A stretch of DNA of 64,000 bases, taken from the NCBI RefSeq assembly GCF_039541795.1, contig NZ_BAABGX010000002.1, positions 1,178,001 to 1,242,000 on the forward strand, in the 5' to 3' direction. The DNA comes from Nibribacter koreensis (GTDB lineage: Bacteria > Bacteroidota > Bacteroidia > Cytophagales > Hymenobacteraceae). Within the stretch, counting starts at the first letter, position 1, and every line of letters starts with the position of its first letter. Below are positions 1-8,457 of the stretch, in pieces. The translations under genes were made by a program, and so were the position numbers. Below the pieces are notes generated by a model. The model was not told where the DNA came from. It did not search any database and saw only the letters and a list, made by a program, of their open reading frames with translations.

Positions 1-129
1 AGGTGGTTTCTCATGTTCGGGGACTGCGCCCAGATCCTGGAACCCGAGAGCCTGAAAGAACAAGTAAGCGACATCATTGCCAAGGTGCAGGCTTCTTTAC
101 AAGTCACACCTGAGCCCGTTATGGCTTAG
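1..129 (+). CDS. WYL-domain (YafY-type) transcriptional regulator, C-terminal fragment
   Basis: The reading frame is open from the window edge and stops at 127-129. The 42 visible residues read FGDCAQILEPESLKEQVSD and onward. This is the usual end of YafY-type regulators, where a WYL ligand-sensing domain is followed by a short tail of the form 'fG..aevLeP..Lr..i......'. Known members have an N-terminal HTH and bind nucleic acid or nucleotide ligands through WYL. The HTH and WYL core lie outside the window, so the assignment rests on the tail alone. The stop overlaps by 4 bp the stop of the convergent small gene that follows. Confidence 0.6.
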   Translation, partial: RWFLMFGDCAQILEPESLKEQVSDIIAKVQASLQVTPEPVMA

Positions 130-374
130 TCCTCCAGTTCGGCGCATAGAAAACCCGCCTGTTGCAGCCTGTCAATAATAACCGAAGGCGTTACGGCCTG
201 GGCTTCTACCCTAAGAATGTGGTCACAATCCTCCAGGTCAAAGTTCCAGCGTTCTGTGGGCCTGAGCAGTTGATTTAGCAGAGGCGCCACCTGCTTTACG
301 CCCTGATGCGTACGCACTGAGGTCTTAAACACCAGCACTGTTCTCATAGCTGTTGCTGTAGGCTTATCTCTCAT
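126..374 (-). CDS. small HMA-like (heavy-metal-associated fold) protein
   Basis: 82 codons, or 73 if translation starts at the second Met (nt 347), which gives the family-like N-terminus MRTVLVFKTSV. The sequence has the beta-alpha-beta pattern of small ferredoxin-fold proteins (strand LVFKTSV, helix, strand WNFDLEDCDHILRV, helix), but the metal-binding CxxC of true copper chaperones is absent. It follows the DinB gene: the upstream start overlaps the dinB-like stop by 11 bp (ATGAGAGATAA), which suggests translational coupling; the second start would leave a short gap instead. Such proteins are common in Bacteroidota and have no settled function. Confidence 0.6.
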   Translation of the reverse strand: MRDKPTATAMRTVLVFKTSVRTHQGVKQVAPLLNQLLRPTERWNFDLEDCDHILRVEAQAVTPSVIIDRLQQAGFLCAELED

Positions 375-858
375 AGAAGTTTGGAGGCGTAACGCCTAGC
401 GCCCGCAAGTACACATAGCCCTGCCCGCGGTGATGGATTTCATTGTCTATGTAGTACAGCACGGTAGAAATCACGGAACCTTCATACGCCCCGAAGGCCA
501 GAATGGTCTCCTGAAACTTTTGGTCTGGGATCAGGCCCCAGTCCTGGTCCATGGCCGTGGTTTGGGCATCCCATAGGGACAGTAGTTCTTCTTTGCTGTT
601 AGCTTGGTATAATTCCTCACTGAGTTGCGGCACGGTACCGTCTGCTATTTGCTTTACCCCGGGTGCGGCCAGCATCAATAGCTCCTGCACCATTTTGTAG
701 AACGTGCGCATACCGCCAATAGAAAATTCAAACAGCTCTTTCTCAGGGAACGCCTCTATGACTCTTCTGGTGAGGCCGCGGTGTCCTTGCCAGTGGGCAA
801 GTAGGTCTTGAGAAGAGATGACGGATGTGGTGGGGGTGGTGGATGTGATGGTTTCCAT
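364..858 (-). CDS. DinB family protein (putative metal-dependent four-helix protein)
   Basis: A 164-residue protein, close to the usual DinB/DfsB length. These proteins fold as a four-helix bundle with a metal held by three histidines and often act as thiol-dependent transferases; a role in DNA damage is only historical. Visible family marks are HWQGHR near residue 22, the long helix with MRTFYKMVQELL (about 50-62), and the C-terminal IHHRGQG (about 141-147), which supplies metal-binding histidines. It is the first gene of a two-gene unit with the HMA-like gene, and a TAnnTTTG box lies about 32 bp upstream. Confidence 0.8.
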   Translation of the reverse strand: METITSTTPTTSVISSQDLLAHWQGHRGLTRRVIEAFPEKELFEFSIGGMRTFYKMVQELLMLAAPGVKQIADGTVPQLSEELYQANSKEELLSLWDAQTTAMDQDWGLIPDQKFQETILAFGAYEGSVISTVLYYIDNEIHHRGQGYVYLRALGVTPPNFYER

Positions 859-889
859 AGGTTTTGGGGTTATTGGTTGAACGATGCAC

Positions 890-897
890 CAAAAGTA
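890..897 (-). promoter_or_regulatory. putative -7 promoter box (TACTTTTG) for the DinB gene
   Basis: On the minus strand the box TACTTTTG fits the Bacteroidota -7 consensus TAnnTTTG and sits about 32 bp before the ATG. A TTG lies 17 bp further upstream, slightly closer than the usual 19-21 bp -33 spacing. This is a consensus match only. Confidence 0.5.
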
Positions 898-1002
898 CCC
901 GCCCCCAGTGACAACAGTCTGTCAGTAGCCTACAGGAAATTTTTAAAGAGAATGAATTAGGCGGAGTGAGTTGCTTGTAGTTGTGATTGGAATACCTCCT
1001 CT

Positions 1003-1186
1003 AAATCTAGATTCTCCCCTTGAGGGGAGCGCAGAGGGGTGTTTACATTTGCAGATCAGGAAATTCCTATTTGAATTTGCGAAGTGCCATTAAGGCAAAA
1101 AAACTACTCATGTACACAAAAGACAATACTTTTTACTCTCCTGTGTAGACCCCCCTCTACGCTCCCCTCAAGGGGAGAATCTGCGT
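1003..1186. repeat. inverted-repeat pair with core TCTCCCCTTGAGGGGAG
   Basis: Two nearly identical copies of a C-rich 35-40 bp word face each other at 1003-1046 and 1146-1186, with about 100 bp of AT-rich DNA between. Each copy also holds its own dyad CTCCCCTTGAGGGGAG. A single copy recurs at 15137-15172. The arrangement resembles a REP pair or MITE. No gene is seen in the 859-1307 spacer, which also holds a P38 palindrome. Confidence 0.75.
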
Positions 1187-1220
1187 TAAGGACAGGCATT
1201 ACGTTAGGTAAATGAATTTT

Positions 1221-1257
1221 CTTTTTGGGCTAATTCCCAGAAAACAGGCCAAAAACG
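1221..1257. repeat. P38 intergenic palindrome, copy 1
   Basis: Left arm CTTTTTGGGCTAATTC, right arm GAAAACAGGCCAAAAACG; the right arm is the consensus and the left is diverged. It lies 51 bp after the stop of the serine hydrolase gene. Confidence 0.75.
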
Positions 1258-1307
1258 CTTGCGCTATGGTAGATTGCTTAGTAGCAAGAAGCGAATAGAC
1301 CTTTTTA

Positions 1308-2477
1308 TTACTTGACCGCCGCCAGAATACGCTTAAAGAACTCATTGCCGTTGGTTTGGTGCCAGCGCCATACCACCACAATGTCATGTTCAGGGTCAAC
1401 CCAGATGGTATTAGAACCGGCACCCAGGGCGGCGTAACTGGTAGCGGGCGCGTCTGGCCATTGCTTTTTCTGGGTGTTGAGCCACCAGAGGTATCCGTAG
1501 TCGGGACCGTGCGGGCCAGGCGTGAGCGCTTGCTGTATCCACTTCTCAGAGACCAGTTGTTTGTCTTTCCAGCGGCCGTTGCGCAGGAACAGGTACCCGA
1601 AACGGGCTTCGTCGCGGGTATTGATCCAGAGGCCGCCGCCCCAGCGGGTACCGCCGCTCACGCTGGGTAGCTGTTTGCCGTCTACGTCTACATATGAATT
1701 CTTGTAGGGAATGTATTGCCAGGTATTGGACGCACCAATGGGGTTCATGATCTGCTCTTTCAGGACTTCAGGCAGAGGTTTCTTCCAGAGGCGCAGTAAG
1801 GACAAAGACAGCCGGTTGATGCGCACGTCATTGTACTCATAGAAGGTGCCGGGTTCTTGCAAGGCGCGCGGCTTGCGTTCGCCGCTTCCAAATTCCTCTT
1901 TGCCCACAAAGGTGTGGCTCTTCCCGAACAGCTCGCCTTCCCACTCGCTGGTCTGCTGGGCATGGTGGTGCCAGGTTACTTTTCTGTTGTGCTCAGAGTC
2001 ATAGCCTCCGTCTTTGATGTAGTTGGCCACCGGATCATGCACGTCTTTAATCATGCCTTTGTCCACGGTGATGCCCAGAATGGTAGACAAGAAGCTTTTG
2101 GCGATGCTGTAGGTAGGGTCAGCGCGTTTGGTGTCTCCCCACTCCGCCACGATGTAGCCGTTCTTTAAAATGATGCCGTTGGTAGCCGCCCGGTCATTGG
2201 GAATAGGCCCCAGCAACTTCCCGAAGACCTGTTCCTGATCAGAGAAATCCTTCGGCCGTTTGGTCTCCTGCGTCTGCGCATATGCCACCGCCTGCGCCAA
2301 TAATTCCGCGTCCATGCCTACCTCTTCGGGCTTTTTGGTTTCCCAGTTGTCTCCCGCGCCAGGGTAATAGACTTTGGCGGTTGAGCCGGCAGATTGGGAA
2401 GTTGTGCTGGAATTGGATTGGCAGGCCATCAATCCTGCAAAGAGGAAAGGCAGGAAGCGGTGGAAGTATTTTTTCAT
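1308..2477 (-). CDS. serine hydrolase lipoprotein (class C beta-lactamase-like, family S12)
   Basis: About 389 residues. The N-terminus is a lipoprotein signal with lipobox LMAC (Cys19), so the protein is probably anchored in the envelope. The nucleophile motif SIAK (Ser124, Lys127) is the SxxK of penicillin-binding-protein/beta-lactamase-fold esterases. The second motif reads YND (Tyr215). The long GGLWINTRDEARFGYLFL block and the C-terminal GAGSNTIWVDPEHD are typical of CubicO-type hydrolases. Substrate is not predictable; most relatives are esterases or D-amino-acid peptidases rather than antibiotic-degrading enzymes. The start MKKYFHR gives a compact signal peptide; an ATG three codons earlier is also possible. 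Probably a single-gene unit. Confidence 0.85.
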   Translation of the reverse strand: MKKYFHRFLPFLFAGLMACQSNSSTTSQSAGSTAKVYYPGAGDNWETKKPEEVGMDAELLAQAVAYAQTQETKRPKDFSDQEQVFGKLLGPIPNDRAATNGIILKNGYIVAEWGDTKRADPTYSIAKSFLSTILGITVDKGMIKDVHDPVANYIKDGGYDSEHNRKVTWHHHAQQTSEWEGELFGKSHTFVGKEEFGSGERKPRALQEPGTFYEYNDVRINRLSLSLLRLWKKPLPEVLKEQIMNPIGASNTWQYIPYKNSYVDVDGKQLPSVSGGTRWGGGLWINTRDEARFGYLFLRNGRWKDKQLVSEKWIQQALTPGPHGPDYGYLWWLNTQKKQWPDAPATSYAALGAGSNTIWVDPEHDIVVVWRWHQTNGNEFFKRILAAVK

Positions 2478-2540
2478 AGTTTCCAATTAGGCAATGCACA
2501 AGTAATGCATCTTTACTTAAGTGAATTCAGAGAGTTAACA

Positions 2541-3140
2541 TTACAATTGTCCGCTTTTAAACCTTTCATTGTACTTCTTAATATACTCTTTACTCTTATC
2601 TAGCTTCTTTTCTTCTTTTTCATACATAGCAACAAGCTCCTTGTCCTTTGCTATTAATTTCTTCACCTCTTTCTTCCCCAATACGGTTACTTTCCCTGAC
2701 TCTATATCAATAACGTTCCTCACCAATTGAAGCAGATTACTACCGCCTATGTTGTTCATTCCTACAAATTCATAATAGCAATACTGGCCTAAAAGATCAA
2801 TTTTATAAAAATCTAATTTAGGGCTCAATGTAGAATTACTGGTGTTTACATAAATATTAGTCCCGTCACTGAACCCAAAAACGCTTCCAATAGACTTTCC
2901 CATTGGTTTATCTATATTCATTCTATAATGATTCACGCTTCCACTGGAGAGCACAGACCCATAAGGTTTATAGATTTGCTCAATACTATAATTAAAAATA
3001 AAAGAGGGATTGTTGAATTTGAATTCTTCAAAGGTCTTATAAATTCCGGGCTTATAGACACGCTCATTAATTATCAGGTTTTGACTTTGGGCCATTAAGG
3101 CCACACTAAAAAGTATTACAAATAGAACTACTCTTTTCAT
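2541..3140 (-). CDS. secreted hypothetical protein
   Basis: 199 residues with a clear signal peptide (KRVVLFVILFSVALMAQSQ, cleavage probably after AQSQ). The mature part begins VYKPGIYKTFEEFKFNNPS, a pattern seen in several uncharacterised secreted Bacteroidota families. The C-terminus (about 150-199) is a lysine- and glutamate-rich helix. Base composition is clearly more AT-rich than its neighbours, and the spacers on both sides are AT-rich too, which could mean later acquisition. Function unknown. Confidence 0.75.
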   Translation of the reverse strand: MKRVVLFVILFSVALMAQSQNLIINERVYKPGIYKTFEEFKFNNPSFIFNYSIEQIYKPYGSVLSSGSVNHYRMNIDKPMGKSIGSVFGFSDGTNIYVNTSNSTLSPKLDFYKIDLLGQYCYYEFVGMNNIGGSNLLQLVRNVIDIESGKVTVLGKKEVKKLIAKDKELVAMYEKEEKKLDKSKEYIKKYNERFKSGQL

Positions 3141-3327
3141 TTTATATTAATATTAAAAAAATTGATAATTTATTAGTAATGGTTAATACATTAAAACTGC
3201 TTCAACTCAAATTTAAAAATATTATTCAGCAGATAGGTATATTTAACTTAATGTGTCCATTCCTATCAAGTCAATAAAACATTCCTTTAGGAATACATAG
3301 CTCCTTCCCTTAGGTTAACCATAATCT

Positions 3328-3364
3328 CGTTTTCAGCCTCATTCCCCTAAAACAGCCCAAAAAC
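3328..3364. repeat. P38 intergenic palindrome, copy 2
   Basis: Arms CGTTTTCAGCCTCATTC and AAAACAGCCCAAAAACAG, partly decayed. It lies 5 bp after the stop of the AsmA-like gene. Confidence 0.7.
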
Positions 3365-3368
3365 AGTC

Positions 3369-5894
3369 TTAAAAATCAAAGTACTCCGTGGCGGGTTTGA
3401 CGGTCTTCTTCTCTTCTTTCTTTTTGCCCTGGAAGAGTTCTTTCAGTTCCTGCTTTTCGGTTTTGAGGTCTGCGGCAATTTTGGTTTTGACGCGCTCCTG
3501 GTCATAGGCTAATTTAAAGTTGCCTTCGCGACCTTTGATGGTGAGGAATAGGTTGGGGCTGGCCGTTGTGGTGGTGGCAATGACGCCAAAGCGTTCGTCT
3601 TTGTCGCGCTTGGCTTTGGTGGCACCAGATAAAGGGATTTTGAGCTTGTAGTCCATTTGTTGGTCAAAAGTGTGCATACCTGACAGCGTGATGTTGTTGA
3701 ACCGGCTGGTGCTGGACTTAATTTCCATCTCAGGTATGTAGATGGTGCGGTTCTGGATGTAGAAATTGTTCTTGATTTCTGAGAAGCGCAGGTTGGCCAG
3801 CTCGTTCCGGTTAATGAAAATGCTCATCTTCTGCATGGGCGCCCAATTGAGCAACTGTCCATTTCGGATAGTAGTAGCAATCTCGGCCTGCATAAGGTCT
3901 GGCCGCGCGTTAAGGTTATGGTCAAAAAACAGCTCAGAGTTGATCTGGGCTGTCAAGGTGCCATGCAAATGCCGCTGGGTAATGAACGCCTGCCCGAAGT
4001 CCTCAAACGCATAGAACAGGCTGTCTACCTTAATGTCCTGGATGTGCGCCGTGGAGTTGATTTTGATGAGCGGCTGACGCGCATCTACGCTTCCCTGCAC
4101 TTTAAAGCGGCCACCCACCACCTGCATGGCAATGTTAGGCGAAGAAATGATTTGGTTTTTCAACAGCACATTGCCCTTCAGTTGCTTGGCTCTAAACCGC
4201 CTGAACTTTAAACTGCTCACCGCGGCGTTGATGTCCAGTTCCAGGTTGGCGGGCATGTTCAAAGCGTAACCGTAAGCGTCTACTTTACCTGAGGGGCGCT
4301 TGACTGGCGGTGCGGTGGTAGAAGCGGCCAGCAACTGGTCCAGGTTGAGGTAGCGGGTGGTAAAGTCTGCCTCTACGCGCAGGCGTTGCTTGTCCAGAAA
4401 CAGGTAGCCCAGCATGTTTTTAAGGAAGCCGTTCACCAGAAAGTCGGTGTCGCCAATCTTGCCTTTCAGGTCTGAGATGGCCACGTCATTCTTGCGCACC
4501 TGAAACGTGCCGTGCACGCCTTTAAACGGTAAAGGGTGCTGGGCAAACTGCAGGCTCACGTTCTGTAGCTGTACCTCGCCAGAAGTCTTGATGCCCGGTC
4601 CTCTGGGATTGGTTTTAAATGCCTTTAGATTACCCGCGAAGGAGAAATTAACCAAGGCCCGGCCGCTTCCGTTTTTGACGTCTTTTACCGGAAACAGGCC
4701 AAAAACGTGAGCTATGTCTAGGTCGGCTTTGAGTTGGGCCTGTACGTCTGGGTTTGCAAAGTTCTTGTACCCAAACTCTCCGGAGAACGGCTTACCGCGC
4801 AATTGGCCTTTAATGTTGCGCAAGGCTACTGCAGATGTTTGGCTGTTACGTTGGGCGCCGTTGGTAAAGCTTCCGGCAAAGCTCACCTGCTCTAGCTTCT
4901 CTTTGTATTCTGGATGAAAGAAGAATGCCCTGAGGCACCCGAAGCTCACTTGTATAAACGGGTTCTTTTGCGCGGAGGCCTCGCCTTTAATGATGCCTTT
5001 AAAATAAACGTCGCCCTCGCTTTGGTACTGGGCAAAGGCTTTGGTGACATGGCGCGGCAACAAGGCTACCAAGGACTGTATATCTGTGTTCTTCCCTTCC
5101 AAATTCAAGTCTAGTTGCGTCTTACCTGCGTAGTTCACGGTGCCGCCAAACTGGTACTGTCCCTTGCCTATGCGTAGTTCAGAAGAGCCAATTGTTACGT
5201 GTTTGCGTGTAGTATTGACGATTACCTGACTGCCCAGCGTGATTTCCTTCTGCTGCAGGTACTCATCGCCGGCCACTAGAATGGTGTTCACCCGCGCATT
5301 GCCCGTAAGCCCAATGTTCACCACCGGTTCCTTCAGGCTAAGCGCGGCATTCATCAAATGTGCCTGCACGTCATATTTTTGTTGGGCGGGCGCGTCTTCA
5401 TACAGCACGTGCACCTTGCGCAAGGTGATGCCCTGTAGGTCAAAGGAGAGCTTGCCGCTTTGGCTGGTGTCTGCGGATTGGTAGAAGCGGTAGTTGACCT
5501 CGCCGTTGGGCAGGACTTTTACACGCACCTCTCCGTTTTCTAGGTAAATCTCTTTGATGTGGTATTCGCCCCAGAGAAGGTCCCAAAGACTGAACGTGCT
5601 GTGAATTTGTTGTAGTTTGGCCAGCGGAGCGGTACTGCCCGGGAGGGCTTCTGTGATCTCCACGTTTGTAAGCGAGATGGCCACCTGAGGAAATTTCTCC
5701 CACAAGGAGACGTCTATCTTCTCAACGGCCACTTTGGTTTTGATGTGCTTGTTGGCCTCTGCCACAAACAGCTGGATGATTTTGTCCTGGTAAAGATAGA
5801 TAGTACCCGCCGCCAGTCCCATTACCAGGACCAGCCCCCCTACGGCCCAAAGTACATACCGCGCTATCTTTTTTCTCTTTCCCACCACGTTCAA
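3369..5894 (-). CDS. AsmA-like family protein (large envelope protein)
   Basis: 841 residues. An N-terminal membrane anchor (about residues 11-31) is followed by the AsmA start block (KTKVAVEKIDVSLWEKFPQVAISLTNVEI) and a long beta-rich region of the repeating-groove type, ending in a charged tail with a KKKEEKK stretch. Relatives such as AsmA, TamB and YhdP span the periplasm and help move phospholipids to, or organise, the outer membrane; the exact role in Bacteroidota is open. The gene stands alone, and its stop lies 5 bp from a P38 palindrome. A segment inside the gene (4681-4707) resembles a P38 arm and is translated as part of VFGLFPVKDV. Confidence 0.85.
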   Translation of the reverse strand: MNVVGKRKKIARYVLWAVGGLVLVMGLAAGTIYLYQDKIIQLFVAEANKHIKTKVAVEKIDVSLWEKFPQVAISLTNVEITEALPGSTAPLAKLQQIHSTFSLWDLLWGEYHIKEIYLENGEVRVKVLPNGEVNYRFYQSADTSQSGKLSFDLQGITLRKVHVLYEDAPAQQKYDVQAHLMNAALSLKEPVVNIGLTGNARVNTILVAGDEYLQQKEITLGSQVIVNTTRKHVTIGSSELRIGKGQYQFGGTVNYAGKTQLDLNLEGKNTDIQSLVALLPRHVTKAFAQYQSEGDVYFKGIIKGEASAQKNPFIQVSFGCLRAFFFHPEYKEKLEQVSFAGSFTNGAQRNSQTSAVALRNIKGQLRGKPFSGEFGYKNFANPDVQAQLKADLDIAHVFGLFPVKDVKNGSGRALVNFSFAGNLKAFKTNPRGPGIKTSGEVQLQNVSLQFAQHPLPFKGVHGTFQVRKNDVAISDLKGKIGDTDFLVNGFLKNMLGYLFLDKQRLRVEADFTTRYLNLDQLLAASTTAPPVKRPSGKVDAYGYALNMPANLELDINAAVSSLKFRRFRAKQLKGNVLLKNQIISSPNIAMQVVGGRFKVQGSVDARQPLIKINSTAHIQDIKVDSLFYAFEDFGQAFITQRHLHGTLTAQINSELFFDHNLNARPDLMQAEIATTIRNGQLLNWAPMQKMSIFINRNELANLRFSEIKNNFYIQNRTIYIPEMEIKSSTSRFNNITLSGMHTFDQQMDYKLKIPLSGATKAKRDKDERFGVIATTTTASPNLFLTIKGREGNFKLAYDQERVKTKIAADLKTEKQELKELFQGKKKEEKKTVKPATEYFDF

Positions 5895-5961
5895 TCAAGC
5901 AGACGTTAAAGATACAGAGGCAAACCCTAGCCGCCAAGATTTAGGGCAAGGGCCGCGTATT

Positions 5962-6017
5962 AAAAAAAGAGAAGACAAGCCAGAAGTCAATACGGTCTCT
6001 TCCAGGCTTGTCTTCTC
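5962..6017 (-). terminator. intrinsic terminator for the DUF5362 gene
   Basis: Perfect 13-bp arms (GAGAAGACAAGCC and GGCTTGTCTTCTC) around a 23-nt loop. On the minus strand the stem is followed directly by a run of seven T. It is a classical rho-independent terminator 18 bp after the stop codon. Confidence 0.9.
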
Positions 6018-6034
6018 AAGGGAGCGTGCTTGGT

Positions 6035-6520
6035 TTATTTAAGCATGCTGGCTACGCCAAAGGCGCCTACTCCAAACACAATGATGAGGGCATAAAACCC
6101 TAAAATCACCACCGTCAGAATTCCCATGAACTTGAACAAGGACTTCAGGTTCTCAAAGGAAGACTCTACTGTCATTTCGTCTTTTGAGCGCAGGCCGTCC
6201 TGCATCTTAGTGGAGAACTTGTAGAGGTACAACACCGGAAAGAAGTACAGCACGGCAATCAATAAGTAAAAGAAGCCAAACAAGAAACCCATGGAGCCGA
6301 GCATGGGGTTGTTTATGCTCTCATCTGCCTCCATGGCGGTGCTCATGGCTGCGCCCATGATGGAGCCACCAAAAAGCCCTATTAAGACCATGATGCCTAC
6401 TCCAACAAAACCCACAATGGCCAGAAACTTACCCCACTTGGCCGTGGCGTAAAGAAAGTTCATCATGGATGGGCTAAGCGTAATCGTGTTTGAGGGTTCA
6501 GCGTAAAGGTTTTCTTCCAT
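6035..6520 (-). CDS. DUF5362-type membrane protein
   Basis: 161 residues with four likely membrane segments: about 33-55 (FLAIVGFVGVGIMVLIGLF), 75-95 (SMGFLFGFFYLLIAVLYFFP), a short one after it, and 130-155 (MGILTVVILGFYALIIVFGVGAFG). The polar segment SFENLKSLFKFMG before the last helix is typical of this small family. Function unknown. Single-gene unit with its own terminator. Confidence 0.75.
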   Translation of the reverse strand: MEENLYAEPSNTITLSPSMMNFLYATAKWGKFLAIVGFVGVGIMVLIGLFGGSIMGAAMSTAMEADESINNPMLGSMGFLFGFFYLLIAVLYFFPVLYLYKFSTKMQDGLRSKDEMTVESSFENLKSLFKFMGILTVVILGFYALIIVFGVGAFGVASMLK

Positions 6521-6688
6521 AAAATTTTTAAAGGGTTAACGTATTGAGTTTAAATATATAAAACCTTTCAGAGACGCATCCAGAAAAATATTTCACACTT
6601 TTTTGCGGGTCCTATTTGGAAGATTCGATTTCACCCCCCATATTTGCATCATCAAACGGGGACAATTGGTCACCGAAAGACAAAAGAA

Positions 6689-6763
6689 GGGATGTTAGCT
6701 CAGCTGGTTCAGAGCATCTGCCTTACAAGCAGAGGGTCGCTGGTTCGAATCCAGCACGTCCCA
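6689..6763 (+). tRNA. tRNA-Val (anticodon TAC)
   Basis: 75-nt cloverleaf: acceptor GGGATGT/ACGTCCC, D stem GCTC/GAGC, anticodon stem TCTGC/GCAGA with loop CTTACAA giving anticodon TAC, T arm GCTGG-TTCGAAT-CCAGC, discriminator A. CCA is not encoded. A terminator follows. Confidence 0.95.
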
Positions 6764-6771
6764 CACTTCAA

Positions 6772-6801
6772 AAGCCTTACCTACCCGGTAAGGCTTTTTT
6801 G
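6772..6801 (+). terminator. intrinsic terminator after tRNA-Val
   Basis: Stem AAGCCTTACC/GGTAAGGCTT with a short loop, then TTTTTGTTTT. It starts 9 bp after the tRNA. Confidence 0.9.
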
Positions 6802-6966
6802 TTTTATATAGTTTTTGCTATATCTTCAGGCTTCCCTCTCTAGCCTTATTCCCTCTGGCGGGCTCTAACTTTCTGCAATCTTACCTGTTATCTTATTACG
6901 TATGTCTTTCTGGACAAGCAGAATGGCCTACGCACCTACTTAACGCCACCTTAGACAGACAACGCC

Positions 6967-7173
6967 ATGGAAGAGAACACCCAAATTTTATTAGACCAAG
7001 GCTGGCAGATAAGCCCGGCGCCCATGTACTTTCTGGGCTTTGACATTTCCTGGCTGGTGATGAAGGAGGCCTTCATTAGCCCTTATGACCGCCAGGCGTA
7101 TAGCTTCAATGAGGCCATGCGCATTGAGATGCTGGTGCACCCGCACCAATCCATCATCTCACGCGTGGCGTAA
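6967..7173 (+). CDS. small hypothetical protein
   Basis: 68 residues (MEENTQILLDQGWQISPAPM...). It has no signal peptide or membrane segment, and the composition is like its neighbours. It begins at the first ATG after a long spacer and ends 75 bp before the GNAT-like gene on the same strand, so the two may be co-transcribed. No family recognised. It could be an accidental frame, but the codon use looks coding. Confidence 0.55.
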   Translation: MEENTQILLDQGWQISPAPMYFLGFDISWLVMKEAFISPYDRQAYSFNEAMRIEMLVHPHQSIISRVA

Positions 7174-7247
7174 AGGCACTGCCCTAAGAGGGCATGGCAC
7201 TTCTAGGGCAATTGCGTAATTTGGGGCTCCAAAGATGCTCATGCGCT

Positions 7248-8414
7248 ATGCACCTGATAGAAGTTACCTCTGCTGCTCACATAAAGTCCTTTCTGGATTC
7301 TCCCACCGCTTTGTACAAAGACCATCCTAACTGGATAAGGCCGCTGGACAATGACATTGAGAAGACGTTTAACCCCAAGCTCAACCCCAACTTTAGAGAC
7401 GGGGCAGCCATCAGATGGATTCTGCAGGACGACCAAGGCCAGACCATTGGCCGGGTGGCGGCCTTTGTGAACGGCAAGACCAAGAACGCCTCTGAGTACG
7501 TGACCGGCGGTATGGGTTTCTTTGAGTGCATCCATGACCAGGCGGCGGCCAATATGCTGTTTGACGCCTGTCAAAAATGGCTTGCAGACCAGGGCATGGA
7601 AGCCATGGACGGACCCATCAACTTCGGGGAGCGGGACCGCTTCTGGGGCTTGCTGGTAAATGGCTTCACAGAGCCCAACTACGGCATGTTCTACCATCCG
7701 CCCTACTACCAGGAGCTGTTTGAGAACTACGGCTTTCAAGTGTACTTTAAACAGTATACCTACCGCCGCGACCCAGAGGCAAAGCTAAGCGACAAGATCC
7801 ATCAGCGCGCCGCCCTTCTCCTCAAAGACCCTGCCCTCTCTTTTAAACATGTTTCCAAAAAGAACATGGAGAAGCTCACGCAGGAATTCCTGGAGGTTTA
7901 CAACAAAGCCTGGGCGGGGCATTCTGGCCTCAATGAGATGACCCTGGACAAAGCCCGCAAACTCATCAACAGCATGAAACCCATCATGGATGAGAAGCTG
8001 ATTTATTTTGCCTACTACCATGACCAGCCCATCTCTTTCTTTATCATGCTGCCAGAACTCAACCAAATCTTTAAGCACCTACATGGCAAGCTAGACTGGC
8101 TAGGCAAGCTTAAATTCTTGTATTACCGCTGGCAGTACAACCACAAACCGCGCAAAAAGGCCCTCGGGTTGATTTTTGGCGTCATCCCAGAGTTTCAGGG
8201 CAAAGGCATTGACAGCTATATGTCTGTGATGTCTCAGAAGGCGGTATTGGCGCAGGGCGTGGGGCAGGTAGAGATGAACTGGATAGGCGATTTTAACCCG
8301 AAGATGATGATGGTGGTGAGAGGACTGGAGGCGGTCATTTACAAAACCCATCACACTTACCGTAAGATTTTTGACCCATCCAAGCCTTTTACCCGGTATC
8401 CTATCATCAAGTAA
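7248..8414 (+). CDS. GNAT-like acyltransferase-fold protein
   Basis: 388 residues from MHLIEVTSAAHIKSF; an ATG 54 bp upstream would add an unlikely cysteine-rich tail. The first part (FLDSPTALYKDHPNWIRPLDND, about 14-35) and the block DGPINFGERDRFWGLLVNGF (about 125-144) mark a conserved bacterial family of about 390 residues that is annotated as GNAT-like or hypothetical. The C-terminal half contains an acetyl-CoA-site-like GVIPEFQGKGIDS (about 305-317). An acyltransferase role is inferred from fold; the substrate is unknown. A P38 palindrome begins 6 bp after the stop. Confidence 0.75.
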   Translation: MHLIEVTSAAHIKSFLDSPTALYKDHPNWIRPLDNDIEKTFNPKLNPNFRDGAAIRWILQDDQGQTIGRVAAFVNGKTKNASEYVTGGMGFFECIHDQAAANMLFDACQKWLADQGMEAMDGPINFGERDRFWGLLVNGFTEPNYGMFYHPPYYQELFENYGFQVYFKQYTYRRDPEAKLSDKIHQRAALLLKDPALSFKHVSKKNMEKLTQEFLEVYNKAWAGHSGLNEMTLDKARKLINSMKPIMDEKLIYFAYYHDQPISFFIMLPELNQIFKHLHGKLDWLGKLKFLYYRWQYNHKPRKKALGLIFGVIPEFQGKGIDSYMSVMSQKAVLAQGVGQVEMNWIGDFNPKMMMVVRGLEAVIYKTHHTYRKIFDPSKPFTRYPIIK

Positions 8415-8419
8415 GAAGT

Positions 8420-8457
8420 TGTTTTTAGGCTGTTTTCTGGAAATCAGGCGGAAAACG
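8420..8457. repeat. P38 intergenic palindrome, copy 3
   Basis: Arms TGTTTTTAGGCTGTTTTC and GAAATCAGGCGGAAAACG. It lies 6 bp after the GNAT-like stop. Confidence 0.75.

Noticed and set aside
6616..6843. Open frame across tRNA-Val
   Set aside because: It runs through the cloverleaf and its terminator; no homology or start signal.
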